64,000 nt of DNA from Crocodylus rhombifer (GCA_038503035.1 JAVSML010001065.1:414792-478791), one strand, 5' to 3'; shown: positions 22,661 through 35,115, counted from the first letter of the stretch. Notes: generated by a model not told the origin, from the sequence alone. Numbers and translations: made by a program.

Positions 22661-24057
22661 AGCTTCCTCTTTCTTTTCCCCTTCTCCCTAGCCCCTGGTT
22701 GTTTCTGGGAGTTGTAGTGCAAATTAACAGTCATCACAGCTGTGCAGGCTGTCCCCAGGTTCTGCCTGCTGTTACACATGTTACACTTACATTACATGCT
22801 GCTTGGTACTGACCCTGATGTATTCTGCATGAGGTGAAAAATTATTTTGCATCATCTCTTCCCCTTCTACACTCACAAAGGACTAAGTACATTGACCGTA
22901 ATGATTCCCAATGATTTTGCACTGATATCATGTCACTGTCAACGCCTGTGTGGAGGGCTAGATGGATTCTATTCAAAACCCATCTTATCAGCGAAACTGT
23001 TACTGATTCAAGTTGCAGGAACTAAATTATGTCCACAGTTACATATATACTCCCACTCTACCCTGAAAATTATAGCCCTTTTGTACATTATTATATAAAC
23101 ATTAAATACATAATCACATACTCTTTGCTGTAGGACCCTTCTTTCATTCAGATATCAGTGAAGAGGGGCAGAAGTTGAATGAGACTGCAAGGAGTGTTTA
23201 TTTTTGTTGCACTTCATTGGAATAGGACACAGAAGCCTCAGACTTCTTATGCAGTCTTTGGTAAGACAGTCATCATGCTTCTAGAGAAAAGATCAAATTT
23301 ATCTGATCTACCTTAATTCTGCATTTCTAATTTTTTTGTATTTGACTTTGAAACTTTAGTGTTCCTTTGACATAGTTTTAAACATACATTCACACACTGA
23401 ATCTACAGTCCATATGTATATAGTTATAACATAAATCTACCATGCCTTAATGAGAATCTTTTAATAGGTGGCCCTAGACAACTCCATAAAGGAAGTTGGG
23501 TTAATCAAAACTTTCTTCAGAAATTAAATTTTACTATTTACTAGCAGTTTGAATCCTGTCCAAAGAAACCATATTATCAAACTGGAGTCTCAACCGGATC
23601 GTTCAGTAAATATTTAATGAGAAAATGACAAACAGAAATAGAAAAATACTTGATTCTCCTTCCCCGGAATTTATAGCACACGATGTTACTTGGGGGGCAT
23701 GTCACTGGAGATTAGTTCATGGATATCTATATAATGCTATGGATAGGTGTGCAGATGCAGTGGATCCAGTAACAGCCTGACTTCCCCATATAACCAGATA
23801 AGGTTTTGAAAAGTGCTAGAAAAATCTCTAATGTTTTTAAACATTTTGTTTCAATTGGTGTGCCTGAAAGAGAGCTCCATAGTGTAAGGAATCTCACATT
23901 CTCTGGAAGGGTGCATGGAAAAGAGAAAACTAATTTCCATAGAGCAGTAGGATGAGAGAAAATAGATCATGCCCTTGTATCTATCACTTTTTAAACAGCT
24001 ACAGAATCCAGTCCTGAGTCTTCTGAACAAGCTGTTTCATTAGAAATTCATTAGGTG
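22661..24057. other. Gene-free AT-rich stretch
   Basis: No gene or named repeat is supported. It contains scattered short open frames only. Confidence 0.5.
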
Positions 24058-24373
24058 GACAGGATCTGGGGGAACGTTTGTTCACCAGAGCGCCCCAAGG
24101 GATGACGAGGTCGAACGGTCACAAACTCCTGCAAGACCGTTTCAGGCTGGACATAAGGAAGAATTTCTTTACTGTCCGAGCCCCCAAGGTCTGGAACAGT
24201 CTGCCAGTGGAGGTGGTTCAAGCACGCACATTGAACACCTTCAAGAGTAAATTGGATGCTTATCTTGCTGGGATCCTATGACCCCAGCTGACTTCCTGCC
24301 CTTTGGGCAGGGGGCTGGACTCAATGATCTCCCGAGGTCCCTTCCAGCCCTAATGTCTATGAAATCTATGAAA
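24058..24373 (+). mobile_element. CR1 LINE 3' end (copy B)
   Basis: A 316-bp tail with the last ~68 codons of ORF2, including RFRLDIRKNFFTVRAPKVWN and VVQARTLNTFKSKLDAYLAG (24078-24281). It is followed by the usual GGGGGCTGGACTCAATGATC and the tail TCTATGAAATCTATGAAA. The tail places it in the same subfamily as the copy at 6384-7642. It is extremely 5'-truncated, as is common for CR1. Confidence 0.92.
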
Positions 24374-25939
24374 TACAGGACTGAGCACAAACAAATTAGG
24401 AAGCTCTATGTAAGAGTTACTTTTTTCAAATGTTTTAGACAGCTAAAGAATGGCCACTGAATAAATTAACTTTACCAGTTTGTATGTGCAAGGCATGGAG
24501 GTTCCCTGACAGTTGTGTGATGGTTTCATTCTGCATGCATCCTAGCAAAGATTTTAATGATTTCAGTGGGATGAGGACTGGTTGACATCCTGAGTTTCAG
24601 TGATCCCTCTTTGAATTTTACCACATTGGCAGACAAAGCAAGACTTCAACACTAACAAGGAAAGAATGGGGACATGGAAAGGTGATAAACTCCTTGTATT
24701 ACCATGAATGAGGTGGCTTGGCCTTCATTCTTACTTAAAGAAATGTGTGCTTACAGTGACAGGGAGGTAAAATAGGACTCAGTTCTGGGTGTGTGTGTTT
24801 GCCTGTTGGTTGAAGGGAAGCATATGACCTATCATCAGTATTGTGTTGTCCATTTGAGTATTCAGCAAAACTTTTCTTCTATTTAATATACTTCTCTGTT
24901 CATATTTTGGGATGGGACTGTAATATGTGAGTACCGTAGTCGCTAATAATGTATTATATCTTTATCTATGCTCACAGTTTTCTTTCCTAAAAAAAGAAAT
25001 AACTCTTTCTAAAGTTCAAAGCTTCCTGACTACGTTTGAAGTCATGACAACACTATTCTTAGGAATGGCTGTGATCTGGGCTTCTGTCCCCCAGGAATAA
25101 AAGTAAATTAATGAAAAGTCACAGAGATATAAAATGGTGTTTTCAGCAGCGTTCAGCAATGGTGTCTCCAGTTTTGCTCTGTGATATGTCATCTCTGTGG
25201 GAGCGGGGAGGAGTAGCTTCTACTTTGATGTGGCAGCTTGTTTTCTAGCACTCATTAATGCATCTGAATGTAAGACTCCTATCCATGCTCAGGTAACAGA
25301 AGTGGTTTTACCAAGGTGTTCTGCAAAGGCAGGGGGGCATGAAAAATCTGGGCGTCAGTGAAGGGGATCAGCCTGAAGGATAGGAATCCAAAAGAGCATT
25401 CCATTAACTAGACAGCTTTGTGGTTGGAAATGTGACATGCATTTTAATCACGATTATGCTTTACCAGTTTTTCTTATGGGCACAAAATGAGCGAGACTTT
25501 GAAAAGAGGAGTTTATAGGGATTTATCTACAACTAGGGATCTTTATCATTCTTATCAGTTTCTTTTTATTTATAACTCTGTATATGTAAAAAATTGCAGT
25601 GGGAAAACTGAATAATTTTCACTCTGGTGACCACTCTTTTTATAATGTGTTAATCTTTTTGACCAACAATATTTGTCAAATCTATTTAATTCTGGCCTGA
25701 CTATGGTATTTTGACTGTATATTCCTTAGAGTATTAAGTGCTCAGCCATTCTGCATCCATAAGTAGGGTTTCTGTTAAGTAAAAGAGATCAGCTTCCTCC
25801 CTGTACTATGAGCATGGTATTTTGCTTCTACAGACTATCAATTCCCTGAGGTACTGAGGGAATACATCACTTCTGACACCTCGAACAAGTTGTATCATAT
25901 TATTTAATCATATTAGTTGGCATCCATGTAACATTCATG
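24374..25939. other. Gene-free AT-rich stretch
   Basis: Unique-looking sequence without a supported gene, RNA or repeat. Confidence 0.5.
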
Positions 25940-26160
25940 GCAGTGTATTACACTGGTGGAGCTCATGATGGAGTGTGAAATTAGTATAAAAGTGCCCCTG
26001 CTGCCATTTTGAGATGTGGAGACACTGATACACAATAGGCAGAAGCTAGCTGGGGCGCGGTAATTACCACGCTTCAGCAGACTTGATTAATCAAGTCTGC
26101 TCTGATACGCTGCAATTACGATGCATCAGAGCTGCCTCTGGGCTTGTGTACAGGCAGTCT
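25940..26160. repeat. Palindrome-rich repeat with a perfect 26-bp palindrome
   Basis: 26076-26101 is a perfect 26-bp palindrome centred on GATTAATC. Immediately left is GGTAATTACC (palindromic), and immediately right GCTCTGAT..ATCAGAGC closes another inverted pair. The unit aligns with 10420-10600 and, less closely, with 21690-21960. No coding capacity. The class is unknown; foldback MITE is the likely nature. Confidence 0.65.
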
Positions 26161-28369
26161 CTGATACCACAGTACCAAAAGCTAATAGCTGGAAATAGAA
26201 AACTAGCATTATGTGGACTTCAGTGCCTAGTACAACACTCTAAAAAGACTTAATTCAGAAAACCGTAAGAAGAATTTATGGTACAGCTTGCTTCTGATTT
26301 TCCTTCCTGATTTACATTCTCATTTGCATTTTACTCTCCATGATGTGAATGGAACAATGATGTTCCATTTTAATTTTTTTAACATGTACTATAACTTTCT
26401 CAATGATTAGTGGAGCTTTAATCAAGGAGAGATGGGTCAACTAGCAATTCAAGCTACTGAATATTGAAAAGGTCAAGGCACAATAATACACTTCTATAAT
26501 TTATAGCACATTTTATCCACTCTCAAGATTAGCACATGTTGGAGGAAAATGTAAAGTCCTTGGGGAACAAAATGATAAAAAGCAATTCACATTTGGCTGA
26601 TACCAGTACTCAGAGTTATATATGTCTTTATTGCATTTGCACTTTACACAAATATGGACATTTACATACAGAAAACAGGCAGTAATAAAACAGCAGCTTA
26701 TATCTTTGAAATGTTTTAACTAATTATCCACAACCCTATTTGGTAGAATAATTGTAAGAAACTAAGGAACAAGGTGAAATCCTGGCCCTATTTGACACCA
26801 GCAACTTTGGCAATCCCCTGGGAGTTGTAGCCATTCAGTGTCGAACACGGCTGTTCTAAAATTTCTATAATCTATATCAAGATGTTGTGTCAGAGAAGCA
26901 ACCTTAAAATCAAGAAGCTGTTACTCACTGGTTTATATCCTTACCTCAGCTGTATCCGATAGGAAATGGATGCAGTTGAGGATTTTAACAGGATCTTCCT
27001 AAATTCTTCTTTTGCTAGAAATTACTAGCCTGATTTTATAAAACAATTCACTAACTTCTGTTTATGTGACTCATCTCAGCTCCTATAGGGATATTTTAAT
27101 ACAGTGTTCTTAATTAAAAACTTTGTGGTGTCTGAACAACAGCTGTAAACAATAATTGTTAAGCACAGAAAATCTGAATCTGATTAGTGGCAAAAGAGAA
27201 TTACTGTATTATCATCATCAACATGATTGATCTCTTTTCTCAGCCCACCCCCCTTTTCTGATAAGTCTTGTATGTACCTTCAAGCAAAATCTAATTTGAG
27301 ATGTATTACCATTGCATGTTGTCAATACTACAGATCAAGAAATCATCCCCTATGCAAAAGAAAATGAAAAAGAACTCTTTCTGAAATGCTGTGTTAATAG
27401 TATTGTTAACCAAATACAATTCTGAAATATCAAAATGTCTTTACATGAGCAGCATCATAGTATCACCCTGGAAATAACATTTACACACTCCTTTTGTATA
27501 ATCATGCTTTACAATAGCAAGGAGACTCAGATGTCACTGTGTGGAAACTGCTGATAAATGCTGACAATTCAATACGGGGCAATATCACAGGGGAATATGT
27601 GCTGCCAGCACTATGTCTTTAGCTGAGAGAGTTATCCTTGTTTTTTCTTCCTCTTTCTAGTGGATGTCACATAAAAAAGTAGAATAAGTTTGTGCCTTTT
27701 AGGGAATCTGGTCCCATATTTGGGGATTGAGAGGACACTCCATCCACAAATATGCTCCTAAAGGGACATCAGTGTATTATACAGTTGTCTGTTAGTACAG
27801 AGAAGACTTATCACACTGAGTGAGATAAGACTGTCCTCAAGATCAAAGCCCATCATTTAAAATTTAAATTCAGAAAACTCAAGAATCACTTTTTAGAGAG
27901 AAACATTACATAGGGATTAGAAGTTGTTGTATATGGGTGGGGTAAGCTTGAGTGTGGACCTTTGTGCTGGGCATGGGGCGTTATTGCAGGATATATCCAT
28001 AAGGAGATGTCTTAGTATCAGGACTCTAAACTACAGCCATAGTACCAGTGCTCCTTTGATCTTCTGTCAACAGTACTTGTGGTTTATTGTTCATTAGCCC
28101 TTATATATGGTACTCTTCCTTTAAATGGTGCTATACGATGTGCCTTCAGTTTTGGGTTCCTGTTCAGAACAATAAAGTTACCAGCTAGGTAAGGTGTGTG
28201 GTGCTCCTTCTCTTCCCTGGGCTAATCTAACCTCCCCACCAGTGTGGACCCACGAGATTTAATAGCAACAGTAGCTTTTAAAATGCAATAGCATTTGAAT
28301 GTTGCAGATTTTTTTTCTAGCAAGCAAGACAATTTGGCAGAGTCATTGTGCCTTTCCCAGTGACCCCAG
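26161..28369. other. Gene-free stretch; faint old repeats
   Basis: Around 26775-26835 the words GGTGAAATCCTGGCCC and CCCTGGGAGTTGTA resemble a widespread amniote repeat. At 28100-28260 TATATATGG and AATAAAG could belong to an LTR remnant, but no ends or duplication are visible. No gene is supported. Confidence 0.4.
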
Positions 28370-28757
28370 CTGCCCCACCAGACCTAGGAGGCACCAGTCA
28401 CCAAGCTGGGGGGTGCACTCTCCAGCGCACTCTCCAGCAGACCCGGAAGTGGACCGGAAGTGCTTCTGGTCTGCTGCTGAGCACGCGCTGGCGAGCCCGC
28501 CATGCTTATGTGGGACGGTCCATGTGCTCCAGCACTGTAGCATTCACAATCTGCCTGCTACCAAGAGGTATGTAGAAAAAACATTTTAAGCTGTGTCCAT
28601 GTCCAAATCACTGAATCTTTCTGAATCACTTTGAATCAACTCGGAGGGTTTCAATTCAATTTGAAGAGATTCAATTCTGATTCGGAGATTCGGCCACCAA
28701 ATCAGGCCGAATCTCTGCCAAATTGAATCGGGGACCGAAGCTTCATGCACCCTATTC
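28370..28757. mobile_element. Single arm of the hAT-like foldback family of 51016-51772
   Basis: Words such as AGGAGGCACCAGTCAC, the CTGCTGAGC / TGCTCCAG region, AGGTATGTAGAAAAAACATT and the repeated AATCACTGAAT..TTGAATC tail correspond to the right arm of the 757-bp element at 51016-51772. The copy ends near CATGCACCCTA, equivalent to the GCACACCCCTA terminus. Only one arm is present, so this is a half element. The 28299-28589 open frame is repeat-derived. Confidence 0.65.
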
Positions 28758-31140
28758 AGTTGTGCGTATACAGAACATAAATATTTGAATTTTATTTTGT
28801 TAGTAGTAGCCAGACCTGAGCTAGAAAAAAGAGTTTTTCTCCATTAATAAGTGTACTTGAAGCTAAAGAGCCAGACATGTGGCTTTTTACTTTATTTGCC
28901 AGATTCTGCAGTGTAGAAGACTGCTTTGAAAGTAAAAGTATCATCATGTCACTGTAGCTAAACTTTGGTTAATGTTCCATAATCTGAAGAGCCAGTGAGA
29001 GCACCACTGAGAGTACTAACTGTTCAGCTGGTATCATAAGTCTTGTTTATTATTCCTGTATTTTCATTGTTTGTCTTGAGTTCATGTTGTTCATGAGTTA
29101 AGAACCTTTTGAGTAATTGGCTTGGGAAAAAATGTTATGGAAAGGAGGAGGGAAATGTATGGAAACTGCAAAGAATTCTGTGATAGAGTAGACTCATGTA
29201 GCCTGGTATGTATGTGCACAACATATCAGTAAGCACAAAATGTAAGTGAAAGCAGAATTTGCCCTTACCAAATACAGTAGCACTAAATAACAAAGAGGAC
29301 AATTAACGTATCCATTCTGACCTCTCCAACATACTCAGAAAATTATCTGCTATTAACATACACCTTCTTTGTAGACTGCTTCCCAAACAAATTTGCTTTA
29401 ATAGGAATGTAGGATGGGATAATTTGACTTTTTGCAATCACAGCAGACAGATGTGAGTGATACATGACATGAAAATGAATTATCCCTACTTTGCTGGCTG
29501 AGAATAGATAGTGCTGTGTTGTTATTATGCTGAGTTGTAGTCTGTGCACTGACAGATAACGTATACAGCAACATAAAGCAAACCTTTAATTCTAATTTTT
29601 GAAAACATTGGTATACATAGTAAAATATCAGTATATAGTAATTTTTTCCAAGCTCTCCTCTCCCTCCATTCTTCATCATTGTAGAGCAATGCCATCATGC
29701 TCCCAGTCATGCAGGTTTACCATCCACAGGTTAAATTTGTCATCTCATTCCTTTTCATATCTGAAGCTTTACTAAACCCTTGTGGTTATTCTGGTACCAG
29801 TCATCTACGTTGTGTACTTTCCCCACTATTTCAGTTAATACAATTGTTATTCATACCTCAATCATCTCTCACTTCAGCTATTTTAACTTCTTTCTCCTCC
29901 TATAGGGTTTTAGGGTGCCTCACAGTGTAGCCTTCCAGGCCAGCTACCATGTTCCTCTCCCATCTTCCACATTCTAAATCCCAGTACTGGCATGCTATTG
30001 CTTTCTGCAAATTCCTCCTCTATGCCCTCCCTAGCTTTACATTTGCCCATTTTCATCTTCCATTTCATCTTCTTTTGACACACACTCATATCTTGAGATC
30101 CTTTTTAACTCAGTAGTCATTTAGTTCTGTTCTAATGCAATCAAAGTAGACAGCTGTAGATTACCTTAGAAAGACAGCAGTTATTAAACACTTTTTTTCC
30201 GTTCTTGACTCCAAGAACTGGTCTGGGATCTTTTTTCCCCTTTTTTCTTCCTCTCTGGCTCATTCCCACTATGGACAAAATAGCATTTAAAAATATAAGG
30301 TTGTGATTCAGCACATTTAGGTTTTCTGTCTCCCTCAGCCCTTCAAGCCTTGGCTTAATCGCACTGGAAATGTTTCAAGAATAAAATCATGTTCAGAATA
30401 AGATCATGCAGCATTATTTTCATTCTGAATGCAGTCTGAACTGTTGTCTCAGTGGTATAGATTTGAGCAGAAGTTGTGAAACTTGCCCTTCATCATGAAT
30501 CTAATATGGGCATAAAAGTAAAAGCTTAAGAGTTGCAGGGACTTGCATGCTAATGTATGAATCTTTATTGAACAACATACTGCAGCTGTAGTTTAAATAA
30601 AGGATTTGGGTCACAGAATAATAATCACTAAAAGATTTTCATAATTCCTGATGGTTTTTAACATATTAGTTTGAAAAAATATATCAGCAGACATAATGTA
30701 GCAAGTATGATAATGTGTTCATTATTAAAACTAATATTTTCAAATCTGGGTGCTAAAAATCAGGCATCCAAATTCTGATTTAGACAAACATATACATTAT
30801 ATTATAATCAGAAGGGCTCAACACACATATCTCCCACTGACATCAGTCACCAATATCTCCAGTCCAAATTTGACTAACACCTAAGTTCAGTTGTGTTTTT
30901 ACCTATAGACCCATACTGGGGGACCATGATGATCCTCCATTATGCATTGCCAAATCTATCAGTCTATAACGTAGGCAAAAGAAAGGCCATGTCTTTTTTC
31001 CCACCTTTGGGTAAGTTTGCAACATTGGAGTAGTAAACATAATAACTGCCTCTCTAATTTCAGAGGAAAAAGTACTCCATAGCAATGGGATTATATTAAC
31101 TGTTTGTGCTGAAGCAGGTGAAGAGGTAGGATAAAGGTAC
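28758..31140. other. Gene-free AT-rich stretch
   Basis: CT-rich around 29900-30080 and 30200-30260. The overlapping short frames at 29343-29930 show no domain. Confidence 0.5.
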
Positions 31141-31700
31141 AAAAGGTACAACCTATGTCCCCAAATATAGTGGATCAGCTGAGTCAGGATGTGTCCTGCC
31201 CGAGCTGATCCACTTCATTGGTGAAATACATACGGCGTTTTGGCCAACATCATGCAGAGACCCATCCTGCAGGAAAACAGGTGATGCACCTCAGATATTC
31301 CCTGGGGTGTGTCTGTAAGCAGAGAAAGCCAGGGTTCTGTTCTTACAAATATGCTTCACAAAGATTGCCTGGGGTCCATATCTGCAAGTGGGAAACACCC
31401 TGGATTATCCTGCTTACAGATGGGTGCCTTGGGAAAGGTCTGAGGAACTTCTCTGTAGCAGGGAAAGTCCATGTTCCCCACTTATAAGGATACACCCTGG
31501 GGAATCTGAGGTGTGTCTCATAAACAAGAAAAGCTGGGAAGGCACTCCCAGAGCTTGAGAGGCCTGATGCTGCATGGGAATTTGTGGGGAGTGTAGGATT
31601 GGGCCCCTAAGCCCTAGAAGCACCTGCCTGAGGCAGCTGGTGGGAATGGACAGTCCCAGGCCGACTGCACTGTCCTGCCAGAAACTTTACAGATGTCTCT
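31141..31700. repeat. Unclassified repeat-like segment with a terminal hairpin
   Basis: A hairpin with perfect 12-bp arms (AGTGGATCAGCT at 31169-31180 and its complement at 31203-31214) is followed by about 450 bp of loosely repeated words such as CACCCTGG, CCTGGGG, GGAAA(C/G) and ATA(T/A)GC(A/T). The composition differs from its flanks. I cannot assign a family. Confidence 0.35.
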
Positions 31701-32254
31701 GCAATAAAGCAGCAGCAGCTATTACCACCTTTGTTGCAGCCATAAATTTTGGGCTTCTCCAGCACAACAAGTGGTATGGACATCTATTTGCTTGGGCTTT
31801 GTCCTGCCATAAAAAGTTTTATGGCAGCACAAAGAGGATGTCTGTTTCTCTCAAAAGTGGCAGCCTACCTCAAATTATTTGTTGCTTTTTCACAAGATAA
31901 ACAAATGACATATCTAGTTGTCTGACACTTTCCAAGCATCACAAATTCTCTTCGCCTCCAGGGAATCTCAGATTAATGAGTTGGAAACTGCAGTCAGCAG
32001 TTGTTTGCCTTCAAAAAGCACCAACTTGTGCAAACTGCCCAAATACCATCTGAACCATGGCTTAATTTTAAAGTTAAATTACTGTTAATACTGGGCTCTT
32101 GGTCCAGGTTTTCTACTAGTGTGATACCTTTACTCTACCCTTCATACTCATATTTTAAAAAGAAAAAGTATAAGTGCCTGCCCTACAGATACTGAAGTCT
32201 CTATAGGAATTTTCAGGCAGAAAATCAAATTTCTTGTTGTCTGCAGGTTTTCAT

Positions 32255-32395
32255 GGTATTATATCCCATTGTACAGACAGGAGAAGTGAAGAACAAAGAA
32301 GGGAAGTGTTCATCAAGGTCATCCAGCACCTTGTTGGGAAAACCAGAACCCAGGCTAAATGGTTTTGGAGATACTCTGCTTGCCACATTGCCTCT
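32255..32395 (-). mobile_element. MIR-type SINE (old, minus orientation)
   Basis: CCCATTGTACAGACAGGAGA, then AAGGTCATCCAGCAC and CCAGAACCCAGGCTAAATGG follow the reverse complement of the MIR consensus, which runs from the CATTTTACAGATGAGGAAAC region to GGATTCGAACCCAGG. The copy is diverged. The plus-strand open frames at 32234-32527 are explained by it. Confidence 0.75.
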
Positions 32396-32740
32396 CATAA
32401 ATTATCATGCTGTTCTGATGAATGGGAAGCAAGAAATCAGGCCATTAAGAAGGGCATTTACAAGACAGAATCAGTTCCAGGTTTTGCTTTAGTAGTGGCT
32501 CTGGTGGAGTCAGGCTTTTGTTACTGACCAGATAATAAAGCTTATGACAAGCTTCTCTGGAGAACATGACACAGACAAAAACCCAAGTTGCTGTCTACCT
32601 AGTTATAACTATGACTTAAACACAGAGTATGAGCATATTTGGAGGAAGAAATTCAGCAACTGATATCACTGCTGTAATTTGCATAGGGAAGCTACCCTCT
32701 ACCCGTTGCTACAGAGGGCACTTGTACATGTGACTGGGGT
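32396..32740. other. No gene seen
   Basis: Short AT-rich spacer between a MIR and the compound MITE cluster. Confidence 0.5.
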
Positions 32741-33445
32741 TTAATCCCCTAAATTGAAATGGTGAGTTTTTAATTGTGATGATTAAAATCCCACCATTTC
32801 AATTTAGGGGCTTTGGTCACTGTTACGGTGAGGGGGCTGATCTTTTTTGTGTGTGTATTTGTGAAACTTGCCCACATTTCCCATGGGTGGGGGTTGAGCT
32901 GCCGGTAGGCCAAGCAGCCCCTGAGCTGCAGGGGGCCCTGGTCCTTCCCTCTATGGCAGCAGCACCCCATGGGGTCACCCAGGTGCCACTGAGGAGGGAA
33001 GGACCAGGGCCTCCCACAGCTCAGGGCAGCTCACCCCAGATAGGCAGGCTTCATGGAAAAAAAAGGGATTGGGCTCCTCGCCACTTTTTGGGGGTTTTTT
33101 TCCATTAGAACCTGACCACATGAGCTGCTGGTGGGCTGAGTGACCCCTGAGTTGCAGGGGGGCCCTGGTCCCTCCATGGTGGCAGTGCCCCTTATGGCCG
33201 CCTGGGTAAGGTGCTAGTGGGCCAGGGGTTACCCAGCTCTGAGGCAGCACCTGCTGGATCCAACTCTTCCCCAAACCCACCCGGGGAGCATCACCCAGTG
33301 GGCTTCCAGTGGGCAAACTCAGGGAACAGTTCGATCCTCTCTGAAAGGACCAGAGCCTCCTGCAGCTCAGGGGGCTCATTCGGCTTGCTAGCAGCTTGCA
33401 TGGGGTGACTCTGCCAGGAAAAAAAAAGTGGCAAGGGGCCAATCA

Positions 33446-33479
<34 letters not shown>

Positions 33480-33974
33480 TGCAGACCCCACCTCTCCCAT
33501 GGCTTGGGAGTGAGCTTCCGGAAGGCTATGAGTTCAGGAGGGCCTGATTTTTCCCTCCACAGTGGCACCAGCCCCCAGAGCCACGCAGGTGGGCAGCTAG
33601 TGGGTGGGTGCTGCCACGTTCCAAGGCAGCACCCAACCTGATTCAACTGTTCCCTGAGCCCGAGCTGGGGCAGCACCTACTCACTAGCAGCCCCCCTGGG
33701 TGGCCCCAGGGGGTGTCATCACCATGGAAGGAAGGACTGGGGCTCCTGCAGCTCAAGGGCTGCTTAGCCCACCGACAGCTCATCTCCCAGACATGGGAGA
33801 TGTGAGCAGGCTCTGCAGGAAAAAAAAAAAAAGAATTGGGCCCCTCACTGCTTCTGACTTCAGCTCACCCCTCCTACTGAAGTGGGGTGGGGGATGAGCT
33901 GTCAAAAGGCTGCAACATTACAAAAAGCTACATTGCAAACTAAACTACATTGAGATGTGGTTTATTTTGCAATG
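32741..33974. mobile_element. Compound Harbinger-like MITE with tandemly repeated hairpin core
   Basis: The left part is a hairpin with perfect 19-bp arms (32746-32764 and 32792-32810) equivalent to the terminal hairpin of the related MITEs. Three foldback units follow. In the first, arms 32919-32951 and 32994-33026 match at 30 of 33 positions. Later units have left arms near 33147 and 33518 and right arms near 33345 and 33730. Each unit ends with an A-run plus a GGGCTCCTC or GGGCCCCTC type sequence (33057, 33420, 33820), giving a period of about 360-400 bp. A last hairpin, 17 of 19 pairs, lies at 33931-33949 and 33956-33974. Open frames on both strands are repeat-derived. Confidence 0.6.
33448..33480. 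repeat. T-rich low-complexity tract
   Basis: Imperfect (TTTTC) units grade into an uninterrupted T-run of about 18 bases. Confidence 0.9.
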
Positions 33975-33977
33975 TAA
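33975..33977. repeat. TAA target duplication (left)
   Basis: TAA precedes GGCCATGTGTAGATG and recurs at 34591-34593. A 3-bp TWA duplication is the mark of PIF/Harbinger elements. Confidence 0.6.
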
Positions 33978-34590
33978 GGCCATGTGTAGATGAAACGAGG
34001 GGCACGTGTGCATGACACTTTAAAGCGGGCTAAATTCTTTTGCACGGCTTTAATGGTGTGGTGTTTGCATGCCTCGGTGGCATATTGTGCATTAATTCCA
34101 GCCACTGTAAGAAATTAGGAGGTGTAATGTGCCTTAAATGACTCCATGCAGGTCCACAGCTCTGCAGGAAGTCCTGCAGGCAGCCTGCCAGGAGCCCAGG
34201 AAAGCAGCTCCACCCAAGAAAAACGGTGAGCCTCTGATATTTTTTTCTTTCCCCTCTGGAGCCTGCTTGCCTGCCTGAGCTGCTCGGGGGCCCGGTCCTT
34301 CCCTCTGTAGCTGTAGTGCCCCTTGGGACTGCCCAAACTGGGTGCCTGTACGGTGGGTGCCACCTGGGGAGGGCCACCCCTGCCGCGGAGGGAAGCACCA
34401 GCCCCCCACCCCACTGCAGCCCAGGGACCACTCTGCCTGCTGGCAGCTCACCCTTCCCTCCTCCCTGGATAGGTAAGTAAGTCAGTGGGGTGTGTGCCCA
34501 ACACAGGGGTTTAATCAACCCAAAATTGAAACAGTGTTTTTTAAAACCCACCATTTCATTTTAGGCCCCCTGTTTCATCTACATACACCC
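33978..34590. mobile_element. PIF/Harbinger-like MITE, 613 bp
   Basis: The left end GGCCATGTGTAGATGAAACG and the inverted right end GGGTGTATGTAGATGAAACA agree over most positions, with TGTAGATGAAAC in common. TAA flanks both sides. Inside are the CTTTAAAGCGGGCTAAAT / TTTTGCACGGCTTTAATGG block and a GC-rich hairpin core (about 34250-34440), with the right-hand hairpin at about 34515-34565. It lacks transposase coding capacity. The minus-strand open frames at 34030-34554 are GC-driven. It abuts the compound cluster to its left. Confidence 0.7.
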
Positions 34591-34593
34591 TAA

Positions 34594-35115
34594 CAAACTC
34601 ATTTAAACCTCAAAAAATCCTTATGTGTGCAGTGTGACTCAAACTGCAAAAACAGGCAATCTTCATCACATGTACAAGCACCCAGAGAATGCAGAAAAAT
34701 TCAGAACGGACAGGTGCTGGCTGAGGGGTGTGATGCTGGTAATATTTTTGGTAATACCCAGAATCCAGAAGGCAATAGGAGAGAACAGTTTCTTCAGAGA
34801 AGAAAATGAAGGATCTACTTTTGTCACTGCCCACTTTATTTTTCTACACAGAGCTGAGCATCAAGTAGCAGTTGCTAATGCAGACATGAACCTGTTAAAG
34901 GCAAGCTTCTATAATTTTGGCAAATTAGTTCAAGAAATCTGTTAGATGTTGACACCAATATTTTTATCTCTTCTCAACTGTTGACCTTAATGAACTATTA
35001 TGACCTGCATCGTGATATTGTAACAATGCTAAATGATGTATCCTTTGAGTATGCCAGAATGTTTTGATTCAAGACCTTTGCTTTTGTATTTACTTTTCCA
35101 TTAAGTTATTGAAGT
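34594..35115. other. No gene seen
   Basis: AT-rich spacer. The plus-strand frame at 34625-34945 (106 codons) has no recognisable domain and is within chance expectation. Confidence 0.45.

Noticed and set aside
22182..22812. Paired 150-codon frames on opposite strands
   Set aside because: GC-driven mirror frames without domain; likely a repeat island.
28100..28260. Possible LTR end with TATATATGG and AATAAAG
   Set aside because: No terminal TG or CA, no target duplication and no partner sequence could be found.
32234..32527. 97-codon plus-strand frame
   Set aside because: It overlaps an antisense MIR, which explains the sequence.
32975..33676. Frames up to 155 codons in the compound MITE cluster
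   Set aside because: They cross hairpin arms and A or T runs; the coding appearance comes from low stop frequency in GC-rich repeats.
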